Assembly: GCA_905221615.1 (NCBI GenBank)
Contig: CAJNDT010005779.1
Span: 775,752 to 839,751, forward strand
Direction of reading: 5' to 3'
Source of the DNA: Symbiodinium sp. CCMP2592
Taxonomy: Eukaryota > Sar > Dinophyceae > Suessiales > Symbiodiniaceae
Length of the DNA: 64,000 nt
Within the stretch, counting starts at the first letter, position 1; every line of letters begins with the position of its first letter. This document shows, piece by piece, positions 44,226-53,424 of this stretch. A program made the translations under genes and the position numbers. The notes below the pieces were generated by a model. The model did no database searches, had not been told where the DNA came from, and saw only the letters and a list, made by a program, of their open reading frames with translations.

Positions 44226-44550
44226 CCTGCTCCCTAAACCCTACACCGTGCCGGCTTTCTGGAATCCCGGTGTTTAGGGTTTGGGGTTTTGCAGGTTTGA
44301 GGCTTTGGGTTTAGGGCTGTAGGTTTTCAGGGTTTCGGATAAAGGCTTCGGGTTTAGAGGTTAGGGCTTCGGGTTTAGAGATTATGTTTAGAGGTTAAGG
44401 AATCAGGAAGTAGGTCTCTAGGGGTTAGATGGGGTTCGGGTTTGGGGTTGGGCCTTGGGGCAGTAGCATCAGTGGACGCAACATCAGTTCTAAGTAGGCG
44501 ATAGACGGAAGATGCAAGTAAATTGCCTATGCTACCCCCGCCAGTTTCTT

Positions 44551-44630
44551 AGTAACTGAGTAGGTAACCTTAACCTTTCGGGGGTTGTATAATCCTACCA
44601 TAATTGAAGAGGTTACCCTTCTTGGGCAAG
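44551..44630. mobile_element. Family-4 element
   Basis: GAGTAGGTAACCTTAACCTT head and AGAGGTTACCCTTCTTGGG tail. Confidence 0.65.
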
Positions 44631-44752
44631 GGTATTCAGCCCCTGAGCCCAACCGATGTGGGGAAAAAGGAAGTCCTCGTCGAGGAACCATGCTTCGGTT
44701 TTTTCGAGTATTGAGGAAAGCAATTTGAATCAAAGACTCGTGATGATGGCAC

Positions 44753-44756
<4 letters not shown>

Positions 44757-44793
<37 letters not shown>
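44757..44793. repeat. GA microsatellite
   Basis: (GA)n of ~37 bp ending 11 bases before an ATG (44804) that opens a protein-like frame. Confidence 0.95.
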
Positions 44794-44795
<2 letters not shown>

Positions 44796-44803
44796 ATTTG
44801 AGC

Positions 44804-44962
44804 ATGGACAAGGCGCCAGCATCCTGGTCGGAAGCTGGCGAAGTGCCAGCCTGCACGTGGGAGCAAGTGGAGAACATCCGCCTGGCCTCCGTTCGAAAAG
44901 GAGAAGAGCAAATGCTGGAGAAGCGCCGCCTGGAGGAAATCCAAGAAAGCGGAGGAGTTGCC
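44804..44962 (+). CDS. Small charged-protein gene, exon 1
   Basis: From the ATG at 44804: MDKAPASWSEAGEVPACTWE then QVENIRLASVRKGEEQMLEK and RRLEEIQESGGVASK. Acidic then strongly helical and charged. The coding reading ends at a family-7 element (44963). Two other protein-like segments follow after such elements (45084, 45326), suggesting one small intron-bearing gene nested in the ATPase intron. Not recognised. Confidence 0.5.
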
Positions 44963-45075
44963 TCCAAGAGAGCCCAATACCCCTTAATTATGGAATATAT
45001 ACCTTAAATCATAATTTCATGGCCCCTATAATTTAAGGTATATTCCTTAATTAAGGGGTATTGGGTTCTCTGGGC
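44963..45075. mobile_element. Family-7 inverted-repeat element between coding segments
   Basis: CCAAGAGAGCCCAATACCCC left; GGGGTATTGGGTTCTCTGGG right; core TTAATTA/TTTAAGGTATA. Likely acts as an intron. Confidence 0.82.
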
Positions 45076-45083
45076 ATGTGCCG

Positions 45084-45170
45084 ATGGATGCAGGAGCTTT
45101 GGCCCGCATCGGCGCGGACCAGGACTCCCCGAGTCTCGAGGTAAAGTTGACAGCACCCAGAGACTCCAAG
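45084..45170 (+). CDS. Small charged-protein gene, middle segment
   Basis: Frame MDAGALARIGADQDSPSLE to 45140, where GAG|GTAAAG is a good donor, or on to 45170 (VKLTAPRDSK), where the next inverted-repeat element begins. Which end is used cannot be told. Joins the readings before and after it by position only. Confidence 0.45.
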
Positions 45171-45317
45171 ATCCCTTAATTAAGGAATATTCCTTAAGTC
45201 ATAGTAGGATCCCGAATATGATTTAAGGAATATCCCTTAATTAAGGAATATTCCTTAAGTTATAGTAGGACCCCTAGTATGATTTAAGGAATATTCCTAA
45301 ATTAAGGGATATTCGAG
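45164..45317. mobile_element. Inverted-repeat element with internal TTAATTAAGGAATATTCC repeats
   Basis: AAGATCCCTTAATTAAGG left and AAATTAAGGGATATTCGAG right. The inner module AAGGAATATTCCTTAA is itself palindromic and repeated. It separates two protein-like segments. Confidence 0.8.
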
Positions 45318-45442
45318 TGGGGGCAATGACAGAATTGTCGGTCCCCAGTTCTGACGACGAGCGGAAGGACAGAGAGTTTGAATCAAGCTGCGCAAGACTG
45401 CAGACTATCTGTCTGGGCACCCTTGACACGCATAATGAGTAG
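45318..45442 (+). CDS. Small charged-protein gene, last exon
   Basis: After ATATTCGAG|TG the frame reads GAMTELSVPSSDDERKDREF then ESSCARLQTICLGTLDTHNE and stops (TAG, 45440). The acidic SSDDERKDREFESS part looks disordered. The stop makes this a terminal exon. Confidence 0.5.
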
Positions 45443-45671
45443 AGGGAAGGCATTACACGCTTGGAACTCCAAAGGGGAGGCAGAAATGGAAAGCTTCCTG
45501 AAGCCAGGCGAGGTTAGGCATGTGGGGTAAACAGTGGTCCGACTTAGGACTTGTTCATGGTTAGGCTTTTGAGGACTAGAGCTGGGGGTTTCGGTTTAAG
45601 GGCTTGAGGCTTCAGGGCGAAGTCTGAGGAGTCTAGCGGATGTCCCCTTGCAGGGTCGTTTAGTTACATAT

Positions 45672-45779
45672 GGGTGTTTGTCAAAATTGTGTTCCCTTTT
45701 TGGGTCCCTAATGTAATACGGCACCTATTATTTAAGGTACCCCAAAAGTTACCCTAATTTTGAATTTTGACACCTACCC
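45672..45779. mobile_element. Family-2 inverted-repeat element with ACATAT flanks
   Basis: GGGTGTTTGTCAAAATTGTG left; TTTTGACACCTACCC right; ACATAT occurs directly on both sides. Confidence 0.87.
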
Positions 45780-46181
45780 ACATATCTAGCTCTTGGTTCC
45801 TGGAACTTTATGCATATAGAAGGAGGTCGATTCGTTGCGAACAGTCAGGAACTTCGCGTAAAGACGCCATAGCAGACTGCTTGGACCCGTCAAGTCTGCC
45901 ACAGGTGGCTCCGCTGTAGTGCAGACCGGTTTCGTCATGAAGGTGGCTTATGCGGTTTAGGGTATCAGATTTCGGGTTCAGGGGTTTTGGCATTTCGAAT
46001 GCCTGGGAGGGAGGGAGAGAGGGAGGGGTTTTGGCGGTTTTAGGGTTCAGCGCTTTTTGGGGAGCACAGAAGTGTTCTATCTACCTGTCGTAGGGTTTGC
46101 ACGTCCTATACCGTCGTCAGCCGGGCAGGCGATCAACCGTTGAACCCTGGCGTCCGGATGCACGTCAGGGCAAGTGGTATA

Positions 46182-46280
46182 TAGGGGGCTAAATAAATAC
46201 CAATACTATTTCGGGTGGCTCCTTATAAGCATACTAGTATAATGGACCCCCAAACCCTATTCTAATTATTCAGGCCCCTA
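46182..46280. mobile_element. Family-5 inverted-repeat element
   Basis: TATAGGGGGCTAAATAAATA left; CCCTATTCTAATTATTCAGG then CCCCTA right. Confidence 0.78.
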
Positions 46281-46650
46281 AAGTGAGCTTCAGGTGTCGC
46301 CGATTCGGAGAACTTCTGCAAAGGTTGAGCAATCCCCAAAGCCCGAGCCCCAAATCCTAACCCTAAACCCAAAGGACTTGTTCAAGGCCCTATCACAGTG
46401 GACATAGCTCCTCGCAGTGCCAGACGGGAAACAAAAAAAAGCAAACAACCTGCCCAAAAACACACAACTTCTCCGGGGGAACATGTCAAGACAAACCATA
46501 ACTTCAAAATAGCCTACTCAGGGTTCCTTTTAACGGCTTCTTTATCGTCCCTTACCAAAGGTAAGATATGTTGAGGGTCCAGGAAGTTTACAATTGTTAG
46601 TGGCGTTCAGGCACCCCCCAGGCAAGTTCTGTGCGCAATATACCTATTAA

Positions 46651-46740
46651 ACTACCAAACCCTACTTTTTTGTAGGTTCTTGTTATAAACCCTGATATGG
46701 AATCTATAGGGACCCTACAAAAAAAGTAGGTTTTGGTAGG
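46651..46740. mobile_element. Family-10 inverted-repeat element (CTACTTTTTTGTAGG)
   Basis: ACTACCAAACCCTACTTTTT left and its complement AAAAAGTAGGTTTTGGTAG right. Confidence 0.82.
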
Positions 46741-46837
46741 TTCAGGTAGGAACCTGAATATCATTGTAATTCGACTCAAGGCTTCCCCAAAGCCAAAGCC
46801 CTATCTCAAGTGCTAAGGCCTGGGTTTTTACAAAAGG

Positions 46838-46912
46838 GTGTAGGGTTTAGGGTTTAGGGTTTAGGGTTTAGGGTGTAGGGTGTAGGGTGTAGGGTGTAGG
46901 GTTTAGGTTAAG
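46838..46912. repeat. Interstitial TTTAGGG tract
   Basis: Ten or so near-perfect heptamers, alternating TTTAGGG and GTGTAGGG variants. Confidence 0.92.
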
Positions 46913-47143
46913 GTGAGCACTGTCGATGCGCGATGCTTGATGCTTCTTGTCTCCACACTTCGTCAAGCGAATGTGGGGATTACCGGGCGGTGGTAAAGGC
47001 CCGATGCAAAAAAAGGTTAAGGCCTTTCAGTACATATTATCTAGCCTTCACCATGGCAGTTCGGGTTGAGAGCTGAGGGTGTAGTACTTCTATTCCATAG
47101 TGACGGTGCGACCTCGCAACTTCTTTTTTTTTGAATTGGGGAG

Positions 47144-47288
47144 GGCAGAGCTAGCCAGCAGTCAAAAACCCGAAGAAAAGGGCGGGCTTGGGGATTTGGA
47201 GCAATGTTTGTCTAAAGCTTCGGTGGCGCCTATTGCAACCTATACTATACTATTCCTTGCGGCATCAGTCCTCCCTTTAACAGCATAG
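47144..47288 (+). CDS. Candidate exon, unrecognised, hydrophobic C-terminus
   Basis: Reading GRAELASSQKPEEKGGLGDL then EQCLSKASVAPIATYTILFL and AASVLPLTA before a stop. The last ~25 residues could be a membrane helix. It lies in the ATPase intron in the same direction but does not match a known ATPase segment. Confidence 0.3.
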
Positions 47289-47579
47289 TTGCACTTCATA
47301 CACCACTCTCCCGCCCCAACCCCCCAAAGCCCAACTTTAATCATATAGGGAAGTTACAGACAGCTTGATCCTGTCCTGACTTTGCCAACTCAGGACAGAA
47401 AACCCCAACGACGATAGGCCCCAATGTCTACAACCCTAACACCGAAACCCGAAAATCCTAAACCGCTAAATTCCGAAACCATTTTCCCTGAACCCTACTC
47501 GGTTCTTCTTTATAGGTGCCTTGATAATTAGAATAGGCTTTCGGATTATGGTGTACTTGTCATGTCCCAGTCCAGAATC

Positions 47580-47674
47580 TAGAATTAGGGGTGGATTATT
47601 TGGGGTCCTTATAGTATTATACTAAGGATCCGATTATTTAGGGTACTCTATTAGGGTCCCCTATTTTTAGAGTC
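47580..47674. mobile_element. Degenerate family-1 element
   Basis: AGAATTAGGGGTGGATTATT, GGATCCGATTATTTAGGG and GGGTCCCCTATTTTTAGAG. It ends 12 bp before the ATPase exon at 47687. Confidence 0.7.
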
Positions 47675-47686
47675 AGCTCGATGGAG

Positions 47687-47771
47687 GCTAGCAGTGCTGG
47701 CAACTCCACCACCTTAGCTCGGATCTTGCAGCTTGTGGAGGAGAGGAAAGATTTTTCGGCCCCTACCGAAT
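47687..47771 (+). CDS. P1B ATPase: A-domain exit exon (TTLARILQLVEE)
   Basis: After CGATGGAG|GCT the frame reads ASSAGNSTTLARILQLVEER then KDFSAPTE. This corresponds to the conserved G-x-D-T-x-L-A-x-I-x-x-L-V-E-x-A-Q-x-x-K-A-P-x-Q that leads from the A-domain to the next membrane helix. Divergences: GNST for GxDT, ERKDFS for AQxSK, TE for IQ. The donor GTGAGT is the first six bases of the adjoining family-1 element, whose consensus GGGAGT has become GTGAGT here. Phase 1 exit. Confidence 0.75.
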
Positions 47772-47874
47772 GTGAGTTTCCGAAAATTAGGGGTACCTTA
47801 TTTTGGGGTCCTCAAAATAAGGCTCCTACTATTTAGGATACTATACTGGGGTCCACTAATTTTCGGAAACTCCC
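47772..47874. mobile_element. Family-1 element whose end supplies a splice donor
   Basis: GTGAGTTTCCGAAAATTAGG left; CTAATTTTCGGAAACTCCC right. The G-to-T change at base 2 creates a perfect GTGAGT donor directly after an ATPase exon. Confidence 0.87.
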
Positions 47875-47879
47875 ATATG

Positions 47880-48430
47880 GACCTGGGCATCGGGGTTTTT
47901 GGGGCTTCATCTGAAGAGCGCATTGCAGCTTTCTCCAGGGCAGAGCTAGAAAGCGACGAATCCGTGTTCTGAGCATTGAGGGCCAGGATCATGGGTCTTA
48001 GGGTGTCGGGGGAAGAGTGTAGAGTTTAGAAACAAGGACTGCCCTAAACCCTAAACCCTACACCGACTGAAGCATGAAGAGCGTTGCTGAGACTGGAATC
48101 TCATCGACACGCTGAAACCTTCAAGCATGAAGTTTCAGTCCGCAAGGTTCCCACACACGAGGGGCAACAGGGGCGAAAGGAGCCTAATAAACGTGAGTGA
48201 CACTACAGCCGCTAAACCGAAACCTCGCCGGCAGCATCAGGGATCAGACGTAGTCGGTATGTTACAAATACCTTAGTGCGGCCATAGATTTCATAGATTC
48301 CTATGAGTGCTGTTGACCTGCTTGTAACCCTGCTTACTGAGTCCCCTGACTCTTTAAGTAGCCCGACAAATCCTCAAACTTTGAACACTGTCGTACGCAA
48401 AGGGAAGTTTCTACAGTACTCACTCCTACA
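47880..48430. other. ATPase intron: ambiguous ORFs
   Basis: Just after the element both strands read protein-like (plus LGIGVFGASSEERIAAFSRA; minus NTDSSLSSSALEKAAMRSSD), so no call is made. CCCTAAA heptamers follow at 48040. Confidence 0.4.
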
Positions 48431-48444
48431 ACTCTAGACCCGAG

Positions 48445-48496
48445 GTTAAAGACAGTCCTTGACGCCGTCCAAGAAGCTGGGGCCACGTTTGTGAAA
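48445..48496 (+). CDS. Candidate short exon, unrecognised
   Basis: After GACCCGAG|G the frame reads LKTVLDAVQEAGATFVK and meets the donor GTAACA. A helix-turn-strand piece. No assigned gene. Confidence 0.3.
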
Positions 48497-49521
48497 GTAA
48501 CAAGGAACCCTACATTATGGAATTTCTGCCCTTGCGTGACGTGTTCGAGTCATGTTCGAGGCTGTCAGACAAATTGTAGACCGCCAAAGCCTAAATGAAT
48601 GCTCCAACTTAAGTTCTTGGCTTTGGTGCAGGACGCGCAGACACGCCGACCAACAGTTCAACGAACAGTTGACCTGTTGGCATCCTACTTCACGCCAGCC
48701 GGGGTCCTACTCTTGCTGCACTGCAAAGCCCGAGCTTTACATAAATGCCCATGACGCATTTGCACCCTTGCAATTGTAAATGCAAAGCCCATTAACCTCA
48801 TACTCCTATCGGCTTCCAGTACGGGTAGACAGAGCTTGGAGTCTAGACTCAGCCAGCGAGAAAGCACAGCAGTAATACAGGAGCCTGAACAAGTGTTATT
48901 ACTATTTCCTAATGTTCCGTTTTTTCTCACCCCTCAGAAACTCTTACGATGAAAAAGCGGTGCCGCAACATTTTTTCTTATCTGGTCCCCACATATGAAG
49001 GAACCCTTGACGGGTAGTATCCTGGCTATGCAGACCCCTGCATGCAGTGATTTTTTAGTTCTCATTTCTCAGCTGGTGAGGATGAGGAACCATGAGCCCG
49101 AAAAAGGGCCCTTGGGGGGCCCTGGTAAACCCTCTACATTAGGAGCCCAAAAGTTGGAAACCCAATAGCCTCGATCCTCAAGAGTAATGTTTTGGGGAAC
49201 TTATATAGGGAATTCCAGCACTATTTGGCCTTAGTCCGGTTTCGAACTTTGTTGGGTTTACTGTATCTCAGCTGGTCCTCACCATCTCCCTGGCGACCTT
49301 CGTCGTTTGGCTGCTGCTAACCACCTCTGGGGCAGTCACCCGGGCCGCAGAGCTGGGATGCACGGCTATAGGCTTTAGGGTTTAGGGCTTAGGGTATGGG
49401 CATGTTCTGGTGATGTCTAGAGGCTCTGGTTTCCTATCTTAAGAGGTTCCTTAATAATGTTGGTTTGTTAGCGGGCTTTGCAGGTTAAGGTTGTCTTTCT
49501 ACCGTTTCTCTAAACTGCTAG

Positions 49522-49750
49522 CACCGATTGCACTGAAACCCAAGCGTTAGAACGTCTTCCCAAATTCACTTCCTGTGTTGGGAGGCGCCTTCGTAAATGC
49601 GGCTGCGACAGTGACATCAACAGCGAGCTTGGAAAACTGCGGAAACTACGAGTGGTTGAACAAATCGCACAGCAAACCACAGCATCAACATTGCCCAGAA
49701 TTTGCCGAAGAGACTGGCTCTGCCAAGAGCAGAACACGACAAGTACAATG
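49522..49750 (+). CDS. Candidate exon of a nested gene
   Basis: Long + reading (TDCTETQALERLPKF..., GRRLRKCGCDSDINSELGKL, RVVEQIAQQTTASTLPRICR) that ends exactly at ACAATG|GTAAGG, a strong donor in phase 0. The next exon candidate (49843) is in the matching phase across a 92-bp intron. Cys-rich and basic. No family recognised. It precedes the UBL-ankyrin gene. Confidence 0.42.
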
Positions 49751-49842
49751 GTAAGGGGCTAAGTCTTCAACTCTACATATGCGACTGAAGGGAAGACTCA
49801 CCTGAAGCGACCCGGACATAGGACAGCTGTCTTCTCTTATAG

Positions 49843-49878
49843 TCCGCAGAAGAAGCAGCCATTCCGTGGGTTGCAGCC
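49843..49878 (+). CDS. Candidate short exon following 49522-49750
   Basis: After CTTATAG|TCC the frame reads SAEEAAIPWVAA, ending at the donor GTAAGC. Phase 0 on both sides. Confidence 0.38.
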
Positions 49879-50325
49879 GTAAGCTCACCCTGCCATTAAA
49901 AGCTGCGTTGTACCGTGTTGCGCGACCAGCCTGGAATCAGACGAAACACTTGAACGGTTTCTTTATCAGAAAGCCAGAAAGCCTCTGGGTATGGAGTTTG
50001 AGTAGACATACCGACATACCCGGAGCCCTAACGACTGAGCCTCTCGCCGCTGGCTGGGTCGAAGACAGGTGGACGTCGGCACGTCCGGCATCACCTTCGC
50101 GATCACCAGGCTTACAGTTTCTTCCTGCACGTAGGATCGAAGCTCGCTCTCTCGCAAGTTGTTGTTACAGTCTGCTTGTTTTAAGGTGTGGCTTTGAAGG
50201 ATATGCACTCCTTAAGTACTCTAGGATGTGACCATGAATATCATTGAGTCTTGTCTGTGATTTCTGAAGCCGCCGCCGGAAGCCTCTCGGCTCCTACTTC
50301 TGCTCCTGGCTACGGGGAGAGAGAT

Positions 50326-50427
50326 GGGAGTTTCCGAAAATTAGGGGTACCGTATTTTGGGGTCCTTATAATAAGGATCCTACTATTTAGGGAACCATAT
50401 CAGGGTCCCCTATTTTCGGAATCTCCC
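50326..50427. mobile_element. Family-1 element with AGAT target duplication, just upstream of the UBL gene
   Basis: GGGAGTTTCCGAAAATTAGG left; CTATTTTCGGAATCTCCC right; AGAT directly on both sides. Ends 7 bp before the UBL-ankyrin start codon, so it would lie in the 5' leader or promoter. Confidence 0.9.
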
Positions 50428-50434
50428 AGATCTC

Positions 50435-50645
50435 ATGCTGCGCGTGTCCTCCTCGCTGGGGGAGGAGGTAACAGAGGTACCTCTAGCCGACGTCACCGAC
50501 GTCAAGAGCTTGAAGAGATGTTTGACCAAAGCCGGGAAGCCACCACGATTCCAACAGCGGCTCATACACCAGGGTGAGATCTTGGAGGATGGAGACACGA
50601 TCTCTAGACTTGAGCCTCAACTGCTTTCAGCACTCCTTTTCGGGC
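50435..50645 (+). CDS. UBL-ankyrin protein, exon 1: ubiquitin-like domain
   Basis: ATG at 50435 opens MLRVSSSLGEEVTEVPLADV then TDVKSLKRCLTKAGKPPRFQ and QRLIHQGEILEDGDTI, a ubiquitin-like beta-grasp domain (first strand LRV, helix SLKRCLTKA, PPRFQQRLIHQGE as the ubiquitin Q-Q-R-L-I-F-A-G-K equivalent). There is no terminal GG, so it is not conjugatable, and probably serves binding. I recall proteins starting MLRV...PPRFRQRLL...G and followed by ankyrin repeats as common in dinoflagellates. The frame stops at 50648; a GC donor (TTTTCGG|GCC) is likely. Downstream exons: 52623, 53103, 53339. The gene lies wholly within a P1B ATPase intron, same strand. Confidence 0.75.
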
Positions 50646-51137
50646 CTTGACAGCCATTGTAATCCCTGCTAGACTTTCTATCCCTGATACCCGTAAGCCT
50701 TATTCTGAACACAAAACGTTCAGCCCTAAACTTTGGGGTACTTAGAAATAGTTTCTAATCTTTGGTTATTATAATCCGTAAGAAGCAGCTAAAATCACAA
50801 TTTTTGCTAGGGTTCTAAGTTCGGTATCGTAAACCACAGAGATGCATCTCTGGGGCTTGGGAGTCGGAGTGCCATGGGCCCCTGTCTACAAGAGCTCCTA
50901 CCCTCGCCCAGTGCACAGGCGGTGAAACCGAGCTTGCCAACACAAGCGATTTTTGGGGAAGTGCAAGTAAAACAACGCAAGCGACAGATAGAGAGAGCGA
51001 GAGAGAGAAGCAACAACAAATGAAGGGGGGCGAGGAAAGAAGAGCAGGAGAGAAAGAGAGCACTTAAGGTCTTCTCAGAAGTGTACCCCACGTTTTCCCG
51101 TCAAGTCCTGCTAATCCTGGAATCCTTGCATAAAGGT

Positions 51138-51239
51138 GGGAGTTTCCGAAAATAGGGGACCCTGATATAGTACCCTACATAGTAGGATCGTTATTATGAG
51201 GACCCCCAAACAAGGTACCCCTAATTTTCGGAAACTCCC
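51138..51239. mobile_element. Family-1 element with AGGT target duplication
   Basis: GGGAGTTTCCGAAAATAGGG left; CCTAATTTTCGGAAACTCCC right; AGGT directly on both sides. In the intron of the UBL-ankyrin gene. Confidence 0.9.
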
Positions 51240-51329
51240 AGGTAGAGAGCCCAAAGGCCCGGAGGCCCACCGTCTAACAGATGCAGATCCTTCTCTCAGC
51301 TCACCCTAAACCCAAAAATCCTCAAACCC

Positions 51330-51422
51330 TACCTTAACCCCGAAGAACCTACCTTTTTTAGGGTGCCCTAGTATGATTTCTTTATATAAGTCCTTAAAAA
51401 GGTAGGTTATTTGTGGTTAAGG
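51330..51422. mobile_element. Family-10 inverted-repeat element
   Basis: ACCTTAACCCCGAAGAACCT with ACCTTTTTTAGGG left; CCTTAAAAAGGTAGGTTATT then TGTGGTTAAGGT right. Confidence 0.78.
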
Positions 51423-52070
51423 TAAACCCCAAACCAGAAAGGATCCAGAAAGGCACCGAAGCTTGAGCCGTGAAGGCCCCAGAACAAGACAAGCTCAAGC
51501 GCCAAAGCCCTTGCCCCACAGACCCTGAAGCCTAAACCCTTGAGCAAAAAATTGCACCACAGACCCTAAGCTTGATTCCTAAACCCGGTAGGCAAAAAAA
51601 ACGCCCCAAAGCCCCTAAACTCGCTCGAAGCCCTGACCATTTCAAGTTTCTGCGGTCTTTTATGCAAAACCCCAAGGGCCTTCTGATAATCCAGGGGCTT
51701 CAGTGTTCTTTTAACTACGGGCCCTTTTGGGAGGGACCTCCATCACAATCTTACGAAGTTCTGGCGTGATATCTGTTTTGTGTATTTGTTGAAGGGGTGG
51801 GGGTAACTTGGCATAACTTGGCCGTGAAGAGTATATGAATCTTTGAGCAAAGGAACCTCCGGCAGTTGAGTTGGTTCTGCTGCCCCTCAACGAGGACGGG
51901 ATTCTCCGATGGCTTTTGGTGTGGTAACCCGAGGGCCGACCCACGTATTTATTCAAATACTAGAGATCATGAAATCATGGACGTTGAAGATGTTACTACT
52001 CCTGTTTATGGACAAACACGGTTATTAGTATGACCCAAAAGGTAATTTCCAGTGCAATCGGCTTTTTGAG

Positions 52071-52142
52071 GAGGTTTCCATCGAAGATCGCGCGGCCAGC
52101 GCCGTGGCTCGCGGGATCAATGCCCTGGAGATTGAAACTGGG
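52071..52142 (+). CDS. Candidate exon, possibly of the UBL-ankyrin gene
   Basis: After CTTTTTGAG|GAG the frame reads EVSIEDRAASAVARGINALE then IETG. It lies between the UBL and ankyrin exons in the same orientation and starts with AG|G, but could be chance. Confidence 0.35.
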
Positions 52143-52295
52143 CTTAGGGTTTGTAAGCCTTAAAACACTAAACCCCAAGTCCTACAAGCCCTAAACCCTA
52201 CAAAACCCTACACTCTGTCAGCTGGGAAGCTAACTGAAGAAACCCCAGAACCTCAACCCCCTCAAACTTTGAACCTGAGGTTGAAGTCCCGGAAA

Positions 52296-52445
52296 GGTTA
52301 ATCTTTATCCAAGGGTAAAAGGAGGGACTTAATACGGACCCCTAGGTATATACCCTTAATATAGCTCTTATATACCCATTATATAGCCCATTATAGGGTA
52401 GGGGTCCCCGTTCAGGGTCCCTCCTTTTCCCCTTTGACTTTAGTT
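52296..52445. mobile_element. Inverted-repeat element (unclassified)
   Basis: AAGGGTAAAAGGAGGGAC left; GTCCCTCCTTTTCCCCTTTG right; inner ATATACCC repeats. Confidence 0.65.
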
Positions 52446-52622
52446 CCCCCGGATGCTGCACAAGAAGGCATCTTGAGTTTGTAATCCGTCCGCCTTTTGC
52501 GAGGTTTCTGGGTTTGAGCTGGAGTACGGGGTTATCAAGCTGGCAGGGTTCTGGGGGAATCCGAGGCGACCGATTTTAAACGCAACTTACACGGTGAGTT
52601 TCGGGGATGACCCCTTCCAAAG

Positions 52623-52873
52623 GCAGTGAAGAAAAGACAAATCAAATCTCACAGAGACTGGGCCGACCTGCTTGAAAACCAGGACCGACTTCTCAATACG
52701 CCACAAGATCCTGACTGGCGGGATGAAGCGGGTGATACTGCACTCATTCGGGCATGCGGTGAAGGGCATGTGGATACCGTCCGCTTGCTCCTGGAAGCGC
52801 GTGCGAACGTCAATGCCCAGAACAAGGAAGGCACTTCGCCTCTCATGGGTGCCGCAGCGATGGGGAGCCGCAT
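52623..52873 (+). CDS. UBL-ankyrin protein, ankyrin exon A
   Basis: After TTCCAAAG|GCA the frame reads AVKKRQIKSHRDWADLLENQ, then NTPQDPDWRDEAGDTALIRA, CGEGHVDTVRLLLEARANVN, AQNKEGTSPLMGAAAMGS. It contains one complete ankyrin repeat (DTALIRACGEGHVDTVRLLLEARANVN) and the start of a second. The donor CAT|GTTGCT at 52874 in phase 2 joins to 53103 so that the second repeat has exactly 33 residues, the canonical length. Ankyrin repeats are protein-binding scaffolds. Confidence 0.82.
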
Positions 52874-52970
52874 GTTGCTAGACATCAGTTTCATCAGGAG
52901 TTTCCGCTTATTTGGTTCAACAGACTTAGCCCTTCAGACACAGAAGAAGTCTTGTCTTGACGGTTTTTGC

Positions 52971-53094
52971 CCAGCTAGGTTCCTGAGTAGTGCCCTTTTG
53001 CCCTTTTTAGTTTAGGGTCCCCTTATTAAAACCAAATAGTAGGAAAAAGGGTAGCCTTATTATAAAGGGGTTATATACTCAGAAACCTAGCCAG
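52971..53094. mobile_element. Inverted-repeat element inside the ankyrin intron
   Basis: CAGCTAGGTTCCTGAGTAG left; ATACTCAGAAACCTAGCCAGC right. It ends eight bases before the acceptor AG (53101-53102). An alternative splice from TAG|GTTCC to CCTAG|CC also keeps frame but would insert ~40 residues in the repeat. Confidence 0.82.
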
Positions 53095-53102
53095 CAATCA
53101 AG

Positions 53103-53246
53103 GCTCGTGACCTGGCTGCTGGCTGCTGGGGCAGATGTGAATCTGAGGAATGCGGAGGGCAAGTGCGCCTCTGACCTGGCAAGCGAACGGAGAGGAGAGG
53201 AGCACCAGAAGATCGTTAAGCAACTCTACCGAGAGGAAGAGACTAG
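53103..53246 (+). CDS. UBL-ankyrin protein, ankyrin exon B
   Basis: After GCAATCAAG|G the frame reads LVTWLLAAGADVNLRNAEGK then CASDLASERRGEEHQKIVKQ and LYREEET. It completes the second ankyrin repeat (LVTWLLAAGADVNLRNAEG) and begins a capping helix region (ASDLASERRGEEHQKIVKQL). It ends ACTAG|GTTGGC, a canonical donor. Confidence 0.85.
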
Positions 53247-53338
53247 GTTGGCTTTTGGGACTTCTTTGTTTTCATTATTTGGGTTTATAAGGGACCCTAT
53301 ATATAAATATTTTTGAGGGTGTTTAAAGGCCAACCCAG
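53247..53338. mobile_element. 92-bp intron that is itself an inverted-repeat element (introner-like)
   Basis: GT...AG intron with complementary ends: GGTTGGCTTTTGG near the donor and AAAGGCCAACCCAG at the acceptor. Removing it keeps frame: ACT AG|G AGA AGA. A related element occurs at about 63321-63412 (shared AATATTTTT, GGCTTTAAAAGGCCxACC). Confidence 0.85.
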
Positions 53339-53420
53339 GAGAAGACGGATAGAGAAGCCCGCCGACCCGCTCGATAGCAGGGAGGCCTCCAGTGAGCCGA
53401 GCCACTTGCGATCACTTTGA
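53339..53420 (+). CDS. UBL-ankyrin protein, last exon
   Basis: After CAACCCAG|G the frame reads RRRIEKPADPLDSREASSEP then SHLRSL and stops at TGA (53418). A basic then Ser/Glu-rich tail. The intact frame through three consecutive exons argues that the gene is functional rather than decayed. Confidence 0.75.
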
Positions 53421-53424
53421 GAGA

